64,000 nt of DNA from Enterobacter sp. RHBSTW-00994 (GTDB taxonomy: Bacteria > Pseudomonadota > Gammaproteobacteria > Enterobacterales > Enterobacteriaceae). Of this stretch, positions 1 to 12,187 are shown piece by piece. Positions within the stretch are counted from its first letter, which is position 1; every line of letters starts with the position of its first letter. The stretch covers positions 1-64,000 of the forward strand of contig NZ_CP056199.1 in NCBI RefSeq assembly GCF_013782625.1. Reading direction: 5' to 3'. A program made the position numbers and the translations under genes. A model generated the notes under the pieces. The model was not told where the DNA came from and searched no databases. It worked only from the letters and a program-made list of their open reading frames with translations.

Positions 1-1398
1 GTGTCACTTTCGCTTTGGCAGCAGTGTCTTGCCCGATTGCAGGATGAGTTACCAGCCACAGAATTCAGTATGTGGATCCGCCCATTGCAGGCGGAACTGA
101 GCGATAACACGCTGGCTTTGTATGCGCCAAACCGTTTTGTGCTCGATTGGGTAAGGGACAAATACCTCAATAACATCAATGGACTGCTCAATGATTTCTG
201 CGGGACGGATGCCCCACAGCTACGTTTTGAAGTGGGAACAAAACCGGTCACGCAAACTGTCAGAGAAACGGTAAATGTCGCCGTTCCTGCGCAGGCTGCT
301 CCCGCTCCTGCGCCGCGTGTTGCGCCTGCTGCACGTCCCGGCTGGGACAACGTTCCTGCCCCGGCAGAGCCTACCTATCGTTCTAACGTCAACGTGAAAC
401 ATACGTTTGATAACTTTGTTGAAGGTAAATCAAACCAACTGGCTCGCGCTGCGGCTCGTCAGGTGGCTGATAACCCTGGTGGCGCGTATAACCCGTTGTT
501 CCTCTATGGGGGCACTGGCTTGGGTAAAACTCACCTTCTGCATGCGGTGGGTAATGGCATTATGGCGCGTAAGCCCAATGCCAAAGTGGTGTATATGCAC
601 TCCGAGCGCTTCGTTCAGGACATGGTAAAAGCCCTGCAAAACAATGCGATCGAAGAGTTTAAACGCTACTACCGTTCCGTTGATGCTCTGCTTATTGATG
701 ACATTCAATTCTTTGCCAATAAAGAGCGATCACAGGAAGAGTTTTTCCATACCTTCAATGCGCTGCTTGAAGGTAATCAGCAGATCATTTTAACTTCGGA
801 TCGTTATCCAAAAGAGATCAACGGCGTCGAAGATCGTCTGAAATCTCGCTTTGGCTGGGGCCTGACCGTGGCGATCGAGCCTCCGGAGCTGGAAACCCGC
901 GTTGCGATCCTGATGAAAAAAGCCGATGAAAACGATATTCGCCTGCCGGGTGAAGTCGCGTTCTTCATTGCTAAACGTCTGCGTTCAAACGTTCGTGAAC
1001 TGGAAGGTGCGCTGAACCGCGTCATTGCCAATGCCAACTTCACGGGCCGGGCAATTACCATTGATTTCGTGCGTGAAGCACTGCGTGATCTTCTGGCATT
1101 GCAGGAAAAACTGGTCACTATCGACAATATTCAGAAGACGGTGGCCGAGTACTACAAAATCAAAGTGGCAGATTTGTTGTCTAAGCGTCGTTCCCGCTCG
1201 GTGGCGAGACCGCGTCAGATGGCTATGGCGCTGGCAAAGGAGTTAACCAACCACAGTCTGCCGGAGATCGGCGATGCGTTTGGTGGCCGTGACCATACAA
1301 CCGTGCTGCACGCGTGCCGCAAGATTGAGCAGTTGCGCGAAGAAAGCCACGACATAAAAGAAGATTTTTCCAATTTAATCAGAACATTATCATCGTGA
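1..1398 (+). CDS. dnaA: Chromosomal replication initiator DnaA
   Basis: DnaA binds DnaA boxes in oriC, forms an ATP-bound filament and opens the origin for loading of DnaB helicase. The 465-residue product has an N-terminal DnaB-contact domain (about 1-80) and a Pro/Ala-rich linker (about 95-125). The AAA+ core carries a Walker A motif GGTGLGKT ending at Thr177 and a Walker B LLIDD around 230-234. The C-terminal helix-turn-helix has the DnaA signature [11 protein letters not shown]. The start is GTG, as in E. coli dnaA, and lies at base 1, so promoter and autoregulatory boxes are outside the window. dnaN follows after 4 bases, as in the conserved dnaA-dnaN-recF operon. Confidence 0.99.
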   Translation: MSLSLWQQCLARLQDELPATEFSMWIRPLQAELSDNTLALYAPNRFVLDWVRDKYLNNINGLLNDFCGTDAPQLRFEVGTKPVTQTVRETVNVAVPAQAAPAPAPRVAPAARPGWDNVPAPAEPTYRSNVNVKHTFDNFVEGKSNQLARAAARQVADNPGGAYNPLFLYGGTGLGKTHLLHAVGNGIMARKPNAKVVYMHSERFVQDMVKALQNNAIEEFKRYYRSVDALLIDDIQFFANKERSQEEFFHTFNALLEGNQQIILTSDRYPKEINGVEDRLKSRFGWGLTVAIEPPELETRVAILMKKADENDIRLPGEVAFFIAKRLRSNVRELEGALNRVIANANFTGRAITIDFVREALRDLLALQEKLVTIDNIQKTVAEYYKIKVADLLSKRRSRSVARPRQMAMALAKELTNHSLPEIGDAFGGRDHTTVLHACRKIEQLREESHDIKEDFSNLIRTLSS

Positions 1399-1402
1399 TG
1401 CT

Positions 1403-2503
1403 ATGAAATTTACCGTTGAACGTGAACATTTATTAAAACCGCTGCAACAGGTGAGTGGCCCATTAGGTGGCCGCCCAACGCTGCCTATTCTCGGAAACCT
1501 GCTGCTTCAGGTCGCGGACGGTACGCTGTCGCTGACCGGCACAGACCTGGAAATGGAAATGATCGCGCGTGTTACGCTCTCTCAGCCACATAACGCGGGC
1601 GCAACGACTGTACCAGCGCGTAAATTCTTTGATATTTGCCGCGGGTTGCCGGAAGGCGCGGAAATTGCTGTGCAACTTGAGGGCGACCGTATGCTGGTTC
1701 GCTCCGGTCGCAGTCGCTTCTCGTTGTCTACGCTACCTGCTGCGGACTTCCCAAACCTGGACGACTGGCAGAGCGAAGTTGAATTCACCCTGCCGCAGGC
1801 GACGATGAAGCGTCTGATTGAAGCCACGCAGTTCTCAATGGCGCATCAGGATGTCCGTTATTACTTAAACGGCATGTTGTTCGAAACCGAAGGTGAAGAG
1901 CTGCGCACCGTGGCGACCGATGGTCACCGTCTGGCGGTCTGCTCCATGCCGATTGGCGATTCACTGCCAAATCATTCGGTGATCGTACCGCGTAAAGGTG
2001 TGATTGAGCTGATGCGCATGCTCGACGGTGGTGAAACGCCACTGCGTGTGCAGATTGGCAGCAACAATATTCGTGCACATGTTGGCGATTTTGTCTTCAC
2101 TTCGAAGCTGGTTGATGGGCGTTTCCCTGACTATCGTCGCGTATTGCCGAAGAATCCGGACAAAACGCTGGAAGCAGGCTGCGACATTCTCAAGCAGGCG
2201 TTTGCGCGTGCGGCCATTCTCTCTAACGAGAAATTCCGCGGTGTACGTCTGTATGTGAGTGAAAATCAGATCAAAATCACCGCCAATAACCCGGAGCAGG
2301 AAGAGGCAGAAGAAATTCTGGACGTCACCTACGCCGGAACTGAGATGGAAATCGGCTTCAACGTCAGCTATGTGCTGGATGTTCTGAATGCACTGAAGTG
2401 CGAAAACGTTCGCATTTTGCTGACTGATTCCGTATCGAGCGTGCAGATTGAAGACGCCGCCAGCCAGAGCGCGGCCTATGTTGTCATGCCTATGAGACTG
2501 TAG
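1403..2503 (+). CDS. dnaN: DNA polymerase III beta sliding clamp
   Basis: DnaN is the ring-shaped processivity clamp that tethers DNA polymerase III and many repair proteins to DNA. The 366-residue length equals that of E. coli DnaN, and the sequence begins MKFTVEREHLLKPLQQVSGP and ends YVVMPMRL, both family hallmarks. Three similar clamp domains are expected by family. The gene sits 4 bases after dnaA, so the two are probably translated from one mRNA. Downstream, an unusual 147-base gap separates it from recF, whereas in E. coli the two genes are essentially adjacent. Confidence 0.99.
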   Translation: MKFTVEREHLLKPLQQVSGPLGGRPTLPILGNLLLQVADGTLSLTGTDLEMEMIARVTLSQPHNAGATTVPARKFFDICRGLPEGAEIAVQLEGDRMLVRSGRSRFSLSTLPAADFPNLDDWQSEVEFTLPQATMKRLIEATQFSMAHQDVRYYLNGMLFETEGEELRTVATDGHRLAVCSMPIGDSLPNHSVIVPRKGVIELMRMLDGGETPLRVQIGSNNIRAHVGDFVFTSKLVDGRFPDYRRVLPKNPDKTLEAGCDILKQAFARAAILSNEKFRGVRLYVSENQIKITANNPEQEEAEEILDVTYAGTEMEIGFNVSYVLDVLNALKCENVRILLTDSVSSVQIEDAASQSAAYVVMPMRL

Positions 2504-2532
2504 TGAAAAATATCGGGCTATCTTACTTGCCA

Positions 2533-2614
2533 TTTTCAGCCAGGGCTGTGCTCACCCCTGTCACGTACTGCGTGTACGTTTCAGGGTCTGCGTGCAGCCC
2601 GCGTTGAAACTGGC
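2533..2614. repeat. ERIC-like long imperfect palindrome between dnaN and recF
   Basis: A long foldable element fills the dnaN-recF gap. Nested complementary arms are TTTCA (2534-2538) with TGAAA (2605-2609), GGGCTG (2543-2548) with CAGCCC (2595-2600), CCCTG (2556-2560) with CAGGG (2582-2586) and ACGTAC (2563-2568) with GTACGT (2574-2579). The core GCTCACCCC-N-GTCAC-N-TAC resembles the centre of enterobacterial ERIC/IRU repeats, but the outer ends are diverged. Assignment to ERIC is by remembered consensus, so the family name is tentative while the palindrome is directly visible. Confidence 0.6.
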
Positions 2615-2650
2615 TGCGCCGATTACACCCAGGCCCGAAGAACCCCTTAT

Positions 2651-6167
<3,517 letters not shown>

Positions 6168-6174
6168 GTCGTTT

Positions 6175-6206
6175 ATCCCCCTCTCTCCACTGGAGATAGG
6201 GGGATC
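6175..6206. repeat. REP-like palindrome after gyrB
   Basis: A hairpin with arms CCCCCTCTCTCC and GGAGATAGGGGG (one mismatch) and a three-base loop follows the gyrB stop by about 10 bases. No T-tract follows, so it is not a standard intrinsic terminator. It belongs to a group of C/T-rich short palindromes seen at five intergenic places in this window. Confidence 0.6.
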
Positions 6207-6327
6207 ATTCCCCACAAAAGAGGAATCCCCTTTCTCTATTCCATCCCCCTTTATCTCCGACTCTTTTACTGTTTTCCGTGCCGAATCGCGTTAGCATGAG
6301 GAAAGACTCATTTAAATCGGGGATCTC

Positions 6328-7140
6328 ATGGCCATTAAACTCATTGCAATCGATATGGACGGCACACTGCTGCTGCCAGACCACTCTATTTCTCCAGCCG
6401 TTAAAAACGCTATCGCCGCAGCGCGTGAAAAAGGCGTAAATGTGGTTCTGACCACCGGGCGTCCGTATGCGGGGGTACACAGTTACCTGAAAGAGTTGCA
6501 CATGAATCAGCCGGGTGATTATTGCATCACGTATAACGGTGCGCTGGTACAGAAGGCCGCTGATGGCAGTACGGTCGCGCAAACTGCGCTGAACTATGAC
6601 GATTACCTGTTCCTGGAAAAACTGTCTCGCGATGTGGGTTCTCACTTCCACGCGCTCGATCGCAACACGCTTTATACTGCGAACCGCGATATCAGCTACT
6701 ACACCGTACATGAATCCTTTGTCGCGACGATCCCGCTGGTGTTCTGTGAAGCCGACAAAATGGACCCGGCCACGCAGTTCCTCAAAGTGATGATGATTGA
6801 TGAGCCTGCCATTCTTGATAAAGCGATCGCCAAAATACCGGCGGACGTTAAAGAGAAATACACCGTACTGAAAAGTGCACCGTACTTCCTCGAAATTCTC
6901 GATAAACGTGTGAATAAAGGGACGGGCGTGAAATCACTGGCGGATGCGCTGGGGATCAAACCAGAAGAGATCATGGCTCTTGGCGATCAGGAAAACGACA
7001 TTGCGATGATTGAATATGCTGGAATGGGTGTCGCGATGGATAACGCTATTCAATCGGTGAAAGATGTCGCCAACTTTGTAACGAAATCCAATCTGGAAGA
7101 CGGTGTTGCCTACGCGATCGAGAAATTTGTTCTGCAATAA
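6328..7140 (+). CDS. yidA: HAD-family sugar phosphatase YidA
   Basis: YidA is a Cof-type HAD phosphatase that dephosphorylates small phosphorylated sugars in the cytoplasm. The 270-residue protein carries the nucleophile motif DMDGTLL (Asp9, Asp11), a TTGRP motif II near residue 49, and the C-terminal GDQENDIAMI motif that binds magnesium. The length matches E. coli YidA. The ATG is preceded by GGGGATCTC. It is followed by a strong intrinsic terminator and is probably a single-gene unit. Confidence 0.97.
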   Translation: MAIKLIAIDMDGTLLLPDHSISPAVKNAIAAAREKGVNVVLTTGRPYAGVHSYLKELHMNQPGDYCITYNGALVQKAADGSTVAQTALNYDDYLFLEKLSRDVGSHFHALDRNTLYTANRDISYYTVHESFVATIPLVFCEADKMDPATQFLKVMMIDEPAILDKAIAKIPADVKEKYTVLKSAPYFLEILDKRVNKGTGVKSLADALGIKPEEIMALGDQENDIAMIEYAGMGVAMDNAIQSVKDVANFVTKSNLEDGVAYAIEKFVLQ

Positions 7141-7159
7141 CAGCAACCCAATCATACGA

Positions 7160-7190
7160 ACCCTGGTGATCCACCGGGGTTTTTTTTGCC
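7160..7190 (+). terminator. Intrinsic terminator of yidA
   Basis: The arms ACCCTGGTG and CACCGGGGT pair around an ATC loop and are followed by a run of eight T residues. This is a classic rho-independent terminator located 19 bases after the yidA stop. Confidence 0.9.
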
Positions 7191-7225
7191 TTCAATTTAC
7201 CGGATTGTTCTTTTTGTGATCTAGA

Positions 7226-7257
7226 TTGTAGTACAACATTGTGTGATTGTACTACAT
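7226..7257. promoter_or_regulatory. Twin DgoR operator candidates
   Basis: Two palindromes of the form TTGTA-N-TACAA lie upstream of dgoR. The first, TTGTAGTACAA (7226-7236), is perfect. The second, TTGTACTACAT (7247-7257), has one mismatch. Their centres are 21 bases apart, two helical turns, which fits cooperative binding of a GntR/FadR-type dimer. The likely binder is DgoR, encoded about 110 bases downstream. A TGTGAT half-site at 7215-7220 could belong to CRP, but this is weak. Confidence 0.7.
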
Positions 7258-7365
7258 TAAAACCTCGATAATGATAAGTAGCGTTGCTTTTGTACTGCAA
7301 AAGTGAGGTGAAATTCAGCGATCGCGGTAAAGTAGTGATGGACACAAAGAGCACAAGGACTCTCC

Positions 7366-8055
7366 ATGACTCTCAATAAAACCGATCGCATCGTCATTAC
7401 GCTGGGTAGCCAGATTGTGGGTGGAAAATACGTACCAGGATCGCCGCTGCCTGCAGAGGCCGAACTGTGCGAAGAGTTTGAAACTTCGCGCAACATTATC
7501 CGGGAAGTGTTTCGCTCGCTGATGGCGAAGCGGCTGATTGAAATGAAGCGCTATCGCGGCGCGTTTGTTGCGCCGCGAAACCAGTGGAATTACCTCGACA
7601 CTGATGTCCTGCAATGGGTTCTGGAAAATGACTACGACCCAAGGCTTATCGGCGCGATGAGCGAGGTACGAAACCTGGTAGAACCCGCGATTGCCCGCTG
7701 GGCAGCGGAGCGCGCAACGTCAGGTGATCTGGCGCTGATTGAGTCGGCGCTGAATGACATGATCGCCAACAACCAGAACCGGGATGCCTTTAACGAAGCG
7801 GATATTCGCTATCACGAAGCGGTGCTGCAGTCAGTACATAACCCGGTTTTACAACAGCTTAGCGTGGCAATCAGTTCGCTACAACGAGCAGTATTTGAAC
7901 GAACCTGGATGGGGGATGAGGCCAACATGCCAAAAACGCTCCAGGAACATAAAGCGCTGTTCGATGCGATACGGCATCAGGACGGTGATGCGGCAGAGCA
8001 GGCGGCAATGACCATGATCGCCAGCTCGACACGAAGGTTGAAGGAAATCACATGA
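7366..8055 (+). CDS. dgoR: GntR-family repressor of D-galactonate genes
   Basis: DgoR represses the dgo operon and is released by D-galactonate. The 229-residue protein has an N-terminal winged helix (about residues 10-75, with PLPAEAELCEEFETSRNIIREV) and a C-terminal FadR/FCD all-helical effector domain with several His and Asp residues able to hold a metal ion. It is the first gene of dgoRKADT and overlaps dgoK by four bases (ATGA), so it is autoregulated with the operon. Two palindromes at 7226-7257 are its probable binding sites. Confidence 0.97.
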   Translation: MTLNKTDRIVITLGSQIVGGKYVPGSPLPAEAELCEEFETSRNIIREVFRSLMAKRLIEMKRYRGAFVAPRNQWNYLDTDVLQWVLENDYDPRLIGAMSEVRNLVEPAIARWAAERATSGDLALIESALNDMIANNQNRDAFNEADIRYHEAVLQSVHNPVLQQLSVAISSLQRAVFERTWMGDEANMPKTLQEHKALFDAIRHQDGDAAEQAAMTMIASSTRRLKEIT

Positions 8056-8930
8056 CATCTCGCTACATCGCAATTGACTGGGGATCGACCAATTTGCGCG
8101 CCTGGCTTTATCAGGGTGAGCAGTGCCTGGAGAGCAGGCAATCAGAAGCAGGCGTGACGCGCCTGAACGGAAAATCCCCTGAAGCGGTGTTAGCAGAAGT
8201 GACACAAAACTGGCGTGATAGCACCACGTCGGTAGTCATGGCGGGAATGGTGGGCAGCAACGTAGGCTGGAAGGTTGCCCCTTATCTGCCGGTTCCGGCC
8301 CATTTCTCTTCTATTGGCGAGCAGTTAACGTCTGTTGGGGACAATATCTGGATTGTACCCGGCCTGTGCGTGTCTCGTGACGATAACCACAATGTGATGC
8401 GCGGCGAAGAGACACAGCTGCTTGGCGCACGCACGCTTTCTCCTTCTTCTGTCTACGTCATGCCTGGTACACACTGCAAATGGGTGCAGGCCGATGCAGA
8501 ACAGATCCACGATTTTCGCACCGTAATGACCGGCGAATTGCACCATTTGCTGCTAAATCATTCACTGATAGGGGCAGGGCTTCCACCTCAGGAAGTCTCT
8601 TCTGAAGCCTTCATTACCGGGCTTGATCGTGGCCTTCATTCCTCTGCCGTTTTGCCGCAACTTTTCGAGACCCGCGCCTCTCACGTACTGGGAACACTTC
8701 CCCGTGAGCAGGTGAGCGAATTTTTATCTGGCCTGTTGATTGGCGCAGAAGTCGCCAGCATGAGCGATTTTATCGCCCACGAGCAGGCCATCACGATTGT
8801 TGCTGGTTCATCGCTGACATCACGCTATCGGCAGGCGTTCCACGCCGTTGGGCGCAAGGTGTCTGCGATATCTGGCGATACGGCATTTCAGGCAGGAATA
8901 AGGAGTATCGCTCATGCAGTGGCAAACTAA
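8052..8930 (+). CDS. dgoK: 2-dehydro-3-deoxygalactonokinase
   Basis: DgoK phosphorylates 2-dehydro-3-deoxy-D-galactonate (KDGal) with ATP to KDGal-6-phosphate, the second step of the De Ley-Doudoroff branch for D-galactonate. The 292-residue protein has the N-terminal phosphate motif IDWGSTNLRAWL typical of the DgoK family within the actin-like ATPase fold. Its start overlaps the dgoR stop, and its 3' end overlaps the dgoA start by 17 bases, so the three are translationally linked. Confidence 0.97.
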   Translation: MTSRYIAIDWGSTNLRAWLYQGEQCLESRQSEAGVTRLNGKSPEAVLAEVTQNWRDSTTSVVMAGMVGSNVGWKVAPYLPVPAHFSSIGEQLTSVGDNIWIVPGLCVSRDDNHNVMRGEETQLLGARTLSPSSVYVMPGTHCKWVQADAEQIHDFRTVMTGELHHLLLNHSLIGAGLPPQEVSSEAFITGLDRGLHSSAVLPQLFETRASHVLGTLPREQVSEFLSGLLIGAEVASMSDFIAHEQAITIVAGSSLTSRYRQAFHAVGRKVSAISGDTAFQAGIRSIAHAVAN

Positions 8931-9531
8931 TCTTCCCCTTATCGCTATTTTGCGCGGCATTACGCCCGACGAAGCGCTGGCACATGTTGGTGCGGTAATT
9001 AATGCCGGATTTGACGCCGTGGAAATCCCGTTGAATTCGCCGCAATGGGAAAAAAGCATCCCAATGGTGGTGGAGGCGTTTGGTGATAAAGCGCTGATTG
9101 GTGCGGGTACGGTGTTGCAGCCAGAGCAGGTCGACCAACTGGCAAAAATGGGCTGCAAACTGATTGTGACGCCGAATATTCAGCCGGACGTGATCCGCCG
9201 CGCGGTCAGTTATGGCATGACGGTTTGTCCTGGGTGCGCAACCGCAACAGAAGCTTTCACCGCCCTCGAGGCGGGGGCGCAGTCGCTCAAAATTTTCCCG
9301 TCATCGGCTTTTGGTCCGGACTACATCAAAGCGCTGAAAGCGGTGTTACCCGCCAGTGTCCCGGTCTTTGCCGTCGGGGGGGTCACACCAGAAAACCTGG
9401 CGCAGTGGATGAAAGCCGGTTGCGTAGGGGCGGGGCTTGGCAGCGATCTCTATCGTGCCGGACAGCCCGTAGAGCGTACCGCAGAGCAGGCGACAGCATT
9501 TGTTAAAGCGTATCGAGAGGCAGTGAAATGA
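8914..9531 (+). CDS. dgoA: 2-dehydro-3-deoxy-6-phosphogalactonate aldolase
   Basis: DgoA is a class I aldolase that splits KDGal-6-phosphate into pyruvate and glyceraldehyde-3-phosphate. The 205-residue KDPG-aldolase-family barrel shows the Schiff-base lysine in [10 protein letters not shown] and the catalytic glutamate region VEIPLNSP near residue 40. In E. coli the homologue was once annotated as part of a fusion with dgoD; here the two are separate genes overlapping by four bases (ATGA at 9528). Confidence 0.97.
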   Translation: MQWQTNLPLIAILRGITPDEALAHVGAVINAGFDAVEIPLNSPQWEKSIPMVVEAFGDKALIGAGTVLQPEQVDQLAKMGCKLIVTPNIQPDVIRRAVSYGMTVCPGCATATEAFTALEAGAQSLKIFPSSAFGPDYIKALKAVLPASVPVFAVGGVTPENLAQWMKAGCVGAGLGSDLYRAGQPVERTAEQATAFVKAYREAVK

Positions 9532-10676
9532 AAATAACCAAACTCACCACATACCGTTTACCTCCACGTTGGATGTTCCTGAAAATCGAAACCGACGAAG
9601 GCGTTGTCGGCTGGGGGGAACCGGTCATCGAGGGGAGGGCGCGCACTGTTGAAGCCGCTGTGCATGAGCTGGGTGAATACCTGATTGGCCAGGATCCTGC
9701 ACGTATTAATGACCTGTGGCAGGTGATGTATCGCGCAGGCTTCTACCGTGGCGGTCCGATCCTGATGAGTGCTATCGCCGGTATTGACCAGGCTCTGTGG
9801 GATATCAAAGGCAAAGTGCTCAATGCCCCCGTCTGGCAACTGATGGGTGGCCTGGTTCGTGACAAAATTAAAGCCTACAGCTGGGTTGGCGGTGACCGTC
9901 CGGCAGATGTTATCGATGGGATTAAAACCCTGCGTGAGATTGGTTTTGATACCTTTAAGCTTAATGGCTGTGAAGAGATGGGGCTGATCGATAACTCTCG
10001 CTCGGTGGATGCGGCGGTAAATACCGTGGCGCAGATCCGTGAAGCCTTCGGAAACCAGATTGAGTTTGGCCTTGATTTCCACGGACGTGTCAGCGCGCCG
10101 ATGGCAAAAGTCCTGATTAAAGAACTCGAACCTTATCGTCCGTTGTTTATTGAAGAACCGGTGCTGGCGGAGCAGGCAGAATATTATCCGAAACTGGCGG
10201 CACAGACGCATATCCCTATTGCGGCAGGTGAACGTATGTTCTCGCGCTTTGAGTTCAAACGTGTGCTGGAAGCGGGTGGCATTGCCATTTTGCAGCCTGA
10301 TTTATCTCATGCGGGCGGTATTACGGAGTGCTACAAAATTGCCGGTATGGCGGAAGCCTATGATGTCTCCCTTGCGCCGCATTGCCCACTTGGGCCTATT
10401 GCGTTAGCGGCCTGTTTGCATGTGGACTTTGTCTCTTACAACGCTGTGCTTCAGGAGCAGAGCATGGGGATTCACTACAACAAAGGGGCTGAATTGCTCG
10501 ACTTTGTGAAAAACAAAGAAGATTTCAACATGGAAGGAGGCTTCTTTAAACCGCTGATGAAACCAGGGCTTGGCGTAGATATCGATGAAGCCAAAGTGAT
10601 TGAGTTCAGCAAAAATGCGCCGGACTGGCGTAACCCATTATGGCGTCATGAGGATGGCTCCGTCGCCGAATGGTAA
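9528..10676 (+). CDS. dgoD: D-galactonate dehydratase
   Basis: DgoD dehydrates D-galactonate to 2-dehydro-3-deoxygalactonate, the first catabolic step. The 382-residue enolase-superfamily enzyme (mandelate racemase subgroup) shows the metal-binding acids in FGLDFHG (near 183-185), FIEEPV (near 209) and AGERMFS (near 235), and the base histidine in LAPHCPLGP (near 285). The length equals E. coli DgoD. It overlaps dgoA and is separated from dgoT by 167 bases that hold a short ERIC relic and two hairpins. Confidence 0.98.
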   Translation: MKITKLTTYRLPPRWMFLKIETDEGVVGWGEPVIEGRARTVEAAVHELGEYLIGQDPARINDLWQVMYRAGFYRGGPILMSAIAGIDQALWDIKGKVLNAPVWQLMGGLVRDKIKAYSWVGGDRPADVIDGIKTLREIGFDTFKLNGCEEMGLIDNSRSVDAAVNTVAQIREAFGNQIEFGLDFHGRVSAPMAKVLIKELEPYRPLFIEEPVLAEQAEYYPKLAAQTHIPIAAGERMFSRFEFKRVLEAGGIAILQPDLSHAGGITECYKIAGMAEAYDVSLAPHCPLGPIALAACLHVDFVSYNAVLQEQSMGIHYNKGAELLDFVKNKEDFNMEGGFFKPLMKPGLGVDIDEAKVIEFSKNAPDWRNPLWRHEDGSVAEW

Positions 10677-10681
10677 ATGCG

Positions 10682-10738
10682 CGTCATACTCGCGCGGGTG
10701 AGTGCGTTGGCTGCACTTCCCTGGCACGAATGATTTAG
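10682..10738. repeat. Internally deleted ERIC element
   Basis: CGTCATACT, then 13 bases, then GCGTTGGCTGC matches one end of the ERIC consensus with the same spacing. It is followed directly by CTTCC and CGAATGATTTAG, which resemble the opposite ERIC end (CGAATTATTTAG). The central part of the usual 127-base repeat is absent. The comparison is from memory of the consensus, so an alignment should confirm it. Confidence 0.6.
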
Positions 10739-10782
10739 CGCGCTTCGTTTCAGTTTTTAATTAAAAAAATCAAACACACCCT

Positions 10783-10822
10783 CTGTAAATTACAGGGCAT
10801 GGTGAGCGGCTTCGCTATGCCC
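10783..10822 (+). promoter_or_regulatory. Leader palindromes upstream of dgoT
   Basis: CTGTAA-A-TTACAG (10783-10795) is a perfect palindrome, immediately followed by a second hairpin with arms GGGCAT (10795-10800) and ATGCCC (10817-10822). Both lie within 65 bases before the dgoT start. Their role is unknown: they could limit read-through from dgoD or shape the dgoT leader. Confidence 0.4.
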
Positions 10823-10843
10823 AAAATCTGGGGACAGATTACG

Positions 10844-12136
10844 ATGGATATTCCAGTTACTGCAGCAAAACCTGGGCGTCGCCGTTACCTGACGCTGATT
10901 ATGATCTTTATTACTGTGGTTATTTGTTACGTTGACCGCGCCAACCTTGCCGTGGCGTCGGCTCATATTCAGGAAGAGTTTGGTATTACCAAAGCGCAAA
11001 TGGGTTATGTCTTCTCGGCGTTTGCCTGGCTTTATACGCTTTGCCAAATCCCAGGCGGCTGGTTCCTGGACCGTGTCGGGTCACGATTAACCTATTTTAT
11101 CGCTATTTTCGGCTGGTCAGTGGCGACCCTGTTCCAGGGCTTTGCCACCGGCTTGATGTCGCTGATTGGCCTGCGCGCCATTACCGGTATTTTTGAAGCA
11201 CCGGCGTTCCCGACCAATAACCGTATGGTGACGAGCTGGTTCCCGGAGCACGAGCGCGCCTCGGCGGTGGGCTTTTATACCTCAGGGCAGTTTGTTGGGC
11301 TGGCATTTCTGACTCCGCTGCTGATCTGGATCCAGGAGATGCTGAGCTGGCACTGGGTGTTCATTGTCACCGGCGGTATCGGCATTATCTGGTCGCTGAT
11401 CTGGTTCAAGGTATACCAGCCGCCACGTCTGACCAAAAATATCACCAAAGCCGAGCTGGACTACATTCGTGATGGCGGCGGTCTGGTGGATGGCGATGCA
11501 CCGGTGAAAAAAGAGGCGCGCCAGCCGCTGACTCTGGCTGACTGGAAGCTGGTGTTCCACCGTAAACTGGTGGGGGTCTATCTTGGTCAGTTTGCCATTG
11601 CATCGACATTGTGGTTCTTCCTGACGTGGTTCCCGAACTATCTGACGCAGGAAAAAGGCATCACGGCGCTGAAAGCTGGCTTTATGACGACCGTCCCCTT
11701 CCTGGCGGCATTTGTGGGGGTTCTGTTGTCTGGCTGGGTGGCTGACAGGCTGGTACGTAAAGGCTACTCAATCGGTTTCTCCCGTAAGCTGCCCATCATA
11801 TGCGGTCTGCTGATTTCAACCTGCATCATGGGGGCAAACTATACCAGCGATCCGATCTGGATTATGACCCTGATGGCGATTGCCTTCTTCGGGAATGGGT
11901 TTGCTTCCATCACCTGGTCTCTGGTGTCATCACTTGCTCCGATGCGTTTAATCGGTTTGACGGGCGGCGTGTTTAACTTCATCGGTGGGCTGGGCGGGAT
12001 TACGGTTCCCCTGGTGGTGGGCTACCTTGCGCAAGGCTACGGCTTTGCTCCTGCTCTGGTTTATATCTCTGTCGTGGCTCTGCTTGGTGCGCTCTCCTAT
12101 ATCCTGCTGGTGGGCGATGTTAAACGAGTAGGCTAA
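10844..12136 (+). CDS. dgoT: D-galactonate:proton symporter
   Basis: DgoT imports D-galactonate with protons across the inner membrane. Starting at ATG 10844 gives [18 protein letters not shown] and 430 residues, the E. coli length; an in-frame codon at 10799 is rejected because the extra N-terminus has no family support. The protein is an MFS anion:cation symporter with about 12 membrane segments and the Asp/Arg pair in [11 protein letters not shown] on TM1. It closes the dgo operon and is followed by a perfect terminator-like stem. Confidence 0.97.
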   Translation: MDIPVTAAKPGRRRYLTLIMIFITVVICYVDRANLAVASAHIQEEFGITKAQMGYVFSAFAWLYTLCQIPGGWFLDRVGSRLTYFIAIFGWSVATLFQGFATGLMSLIGLRAITGIFEAPAFPTNNRMVTSWFPEHERASAVGFYTSGQFVGLAFLTPLLIWIQEMLSWHWVFIVTGGIGIIWSLIWFKVYQPPRLTKNITKAELDYIRDGGGLVDGDAPVKKEARQPLTLADWKLVFHRKLVGVYLGQFAIASTLWFFLTWFPNYLTQEKGITALKAGFMTTVPFLAAFVGVLLSGWVADRLVRKGYSIGFSRKLPIICGLLISTCIMGANYTSDPIWIMTLMAIAFFGNGFASITWSLVSSLAPMRLIGLTGGVFNFIGGLGGITVPLVVGYLAQGYGFAPALVYISVVALLGALSYILLVGDVKRVG

Positions 12137-12152
12137 TTTCCGTTGATGTTTT

Positions 12153-12187
12153 ACCCTGATGCGATAATCGCGCATCAGGGTTCCTTT
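12153..12187 (+). terminator. Hairpin ending dgoT and abutting yidR
   Basis: ACCCTGATGCG (12153-12163) and CGCATCAGGGT (12171-12181) form a perfect 11-base stem, followed by TTCCTTT. It lies 17 bases after dgoT and ends only 6 bases before the yidR ATG. The AGGG in its 3' arm is the only Shine-Dalgarno-like sequence for yidR, so the stem may also limit yidR translation. Confidence 0.75.

Noticed and set aside
1..1398. Replication origin beside dnaA
   Set aside because: In enterobacteria oriC is not next to dnaA, and no cluster of DnaA boxes or 13-mer repeats is seen in the visible gaps.
1961..2533. A 190-codon minus-strand frame opposite dnaN
   Set aside because: It overlaps dnaN completely, lacks a ribosome site and family features, and follows from dnaN codon bias.
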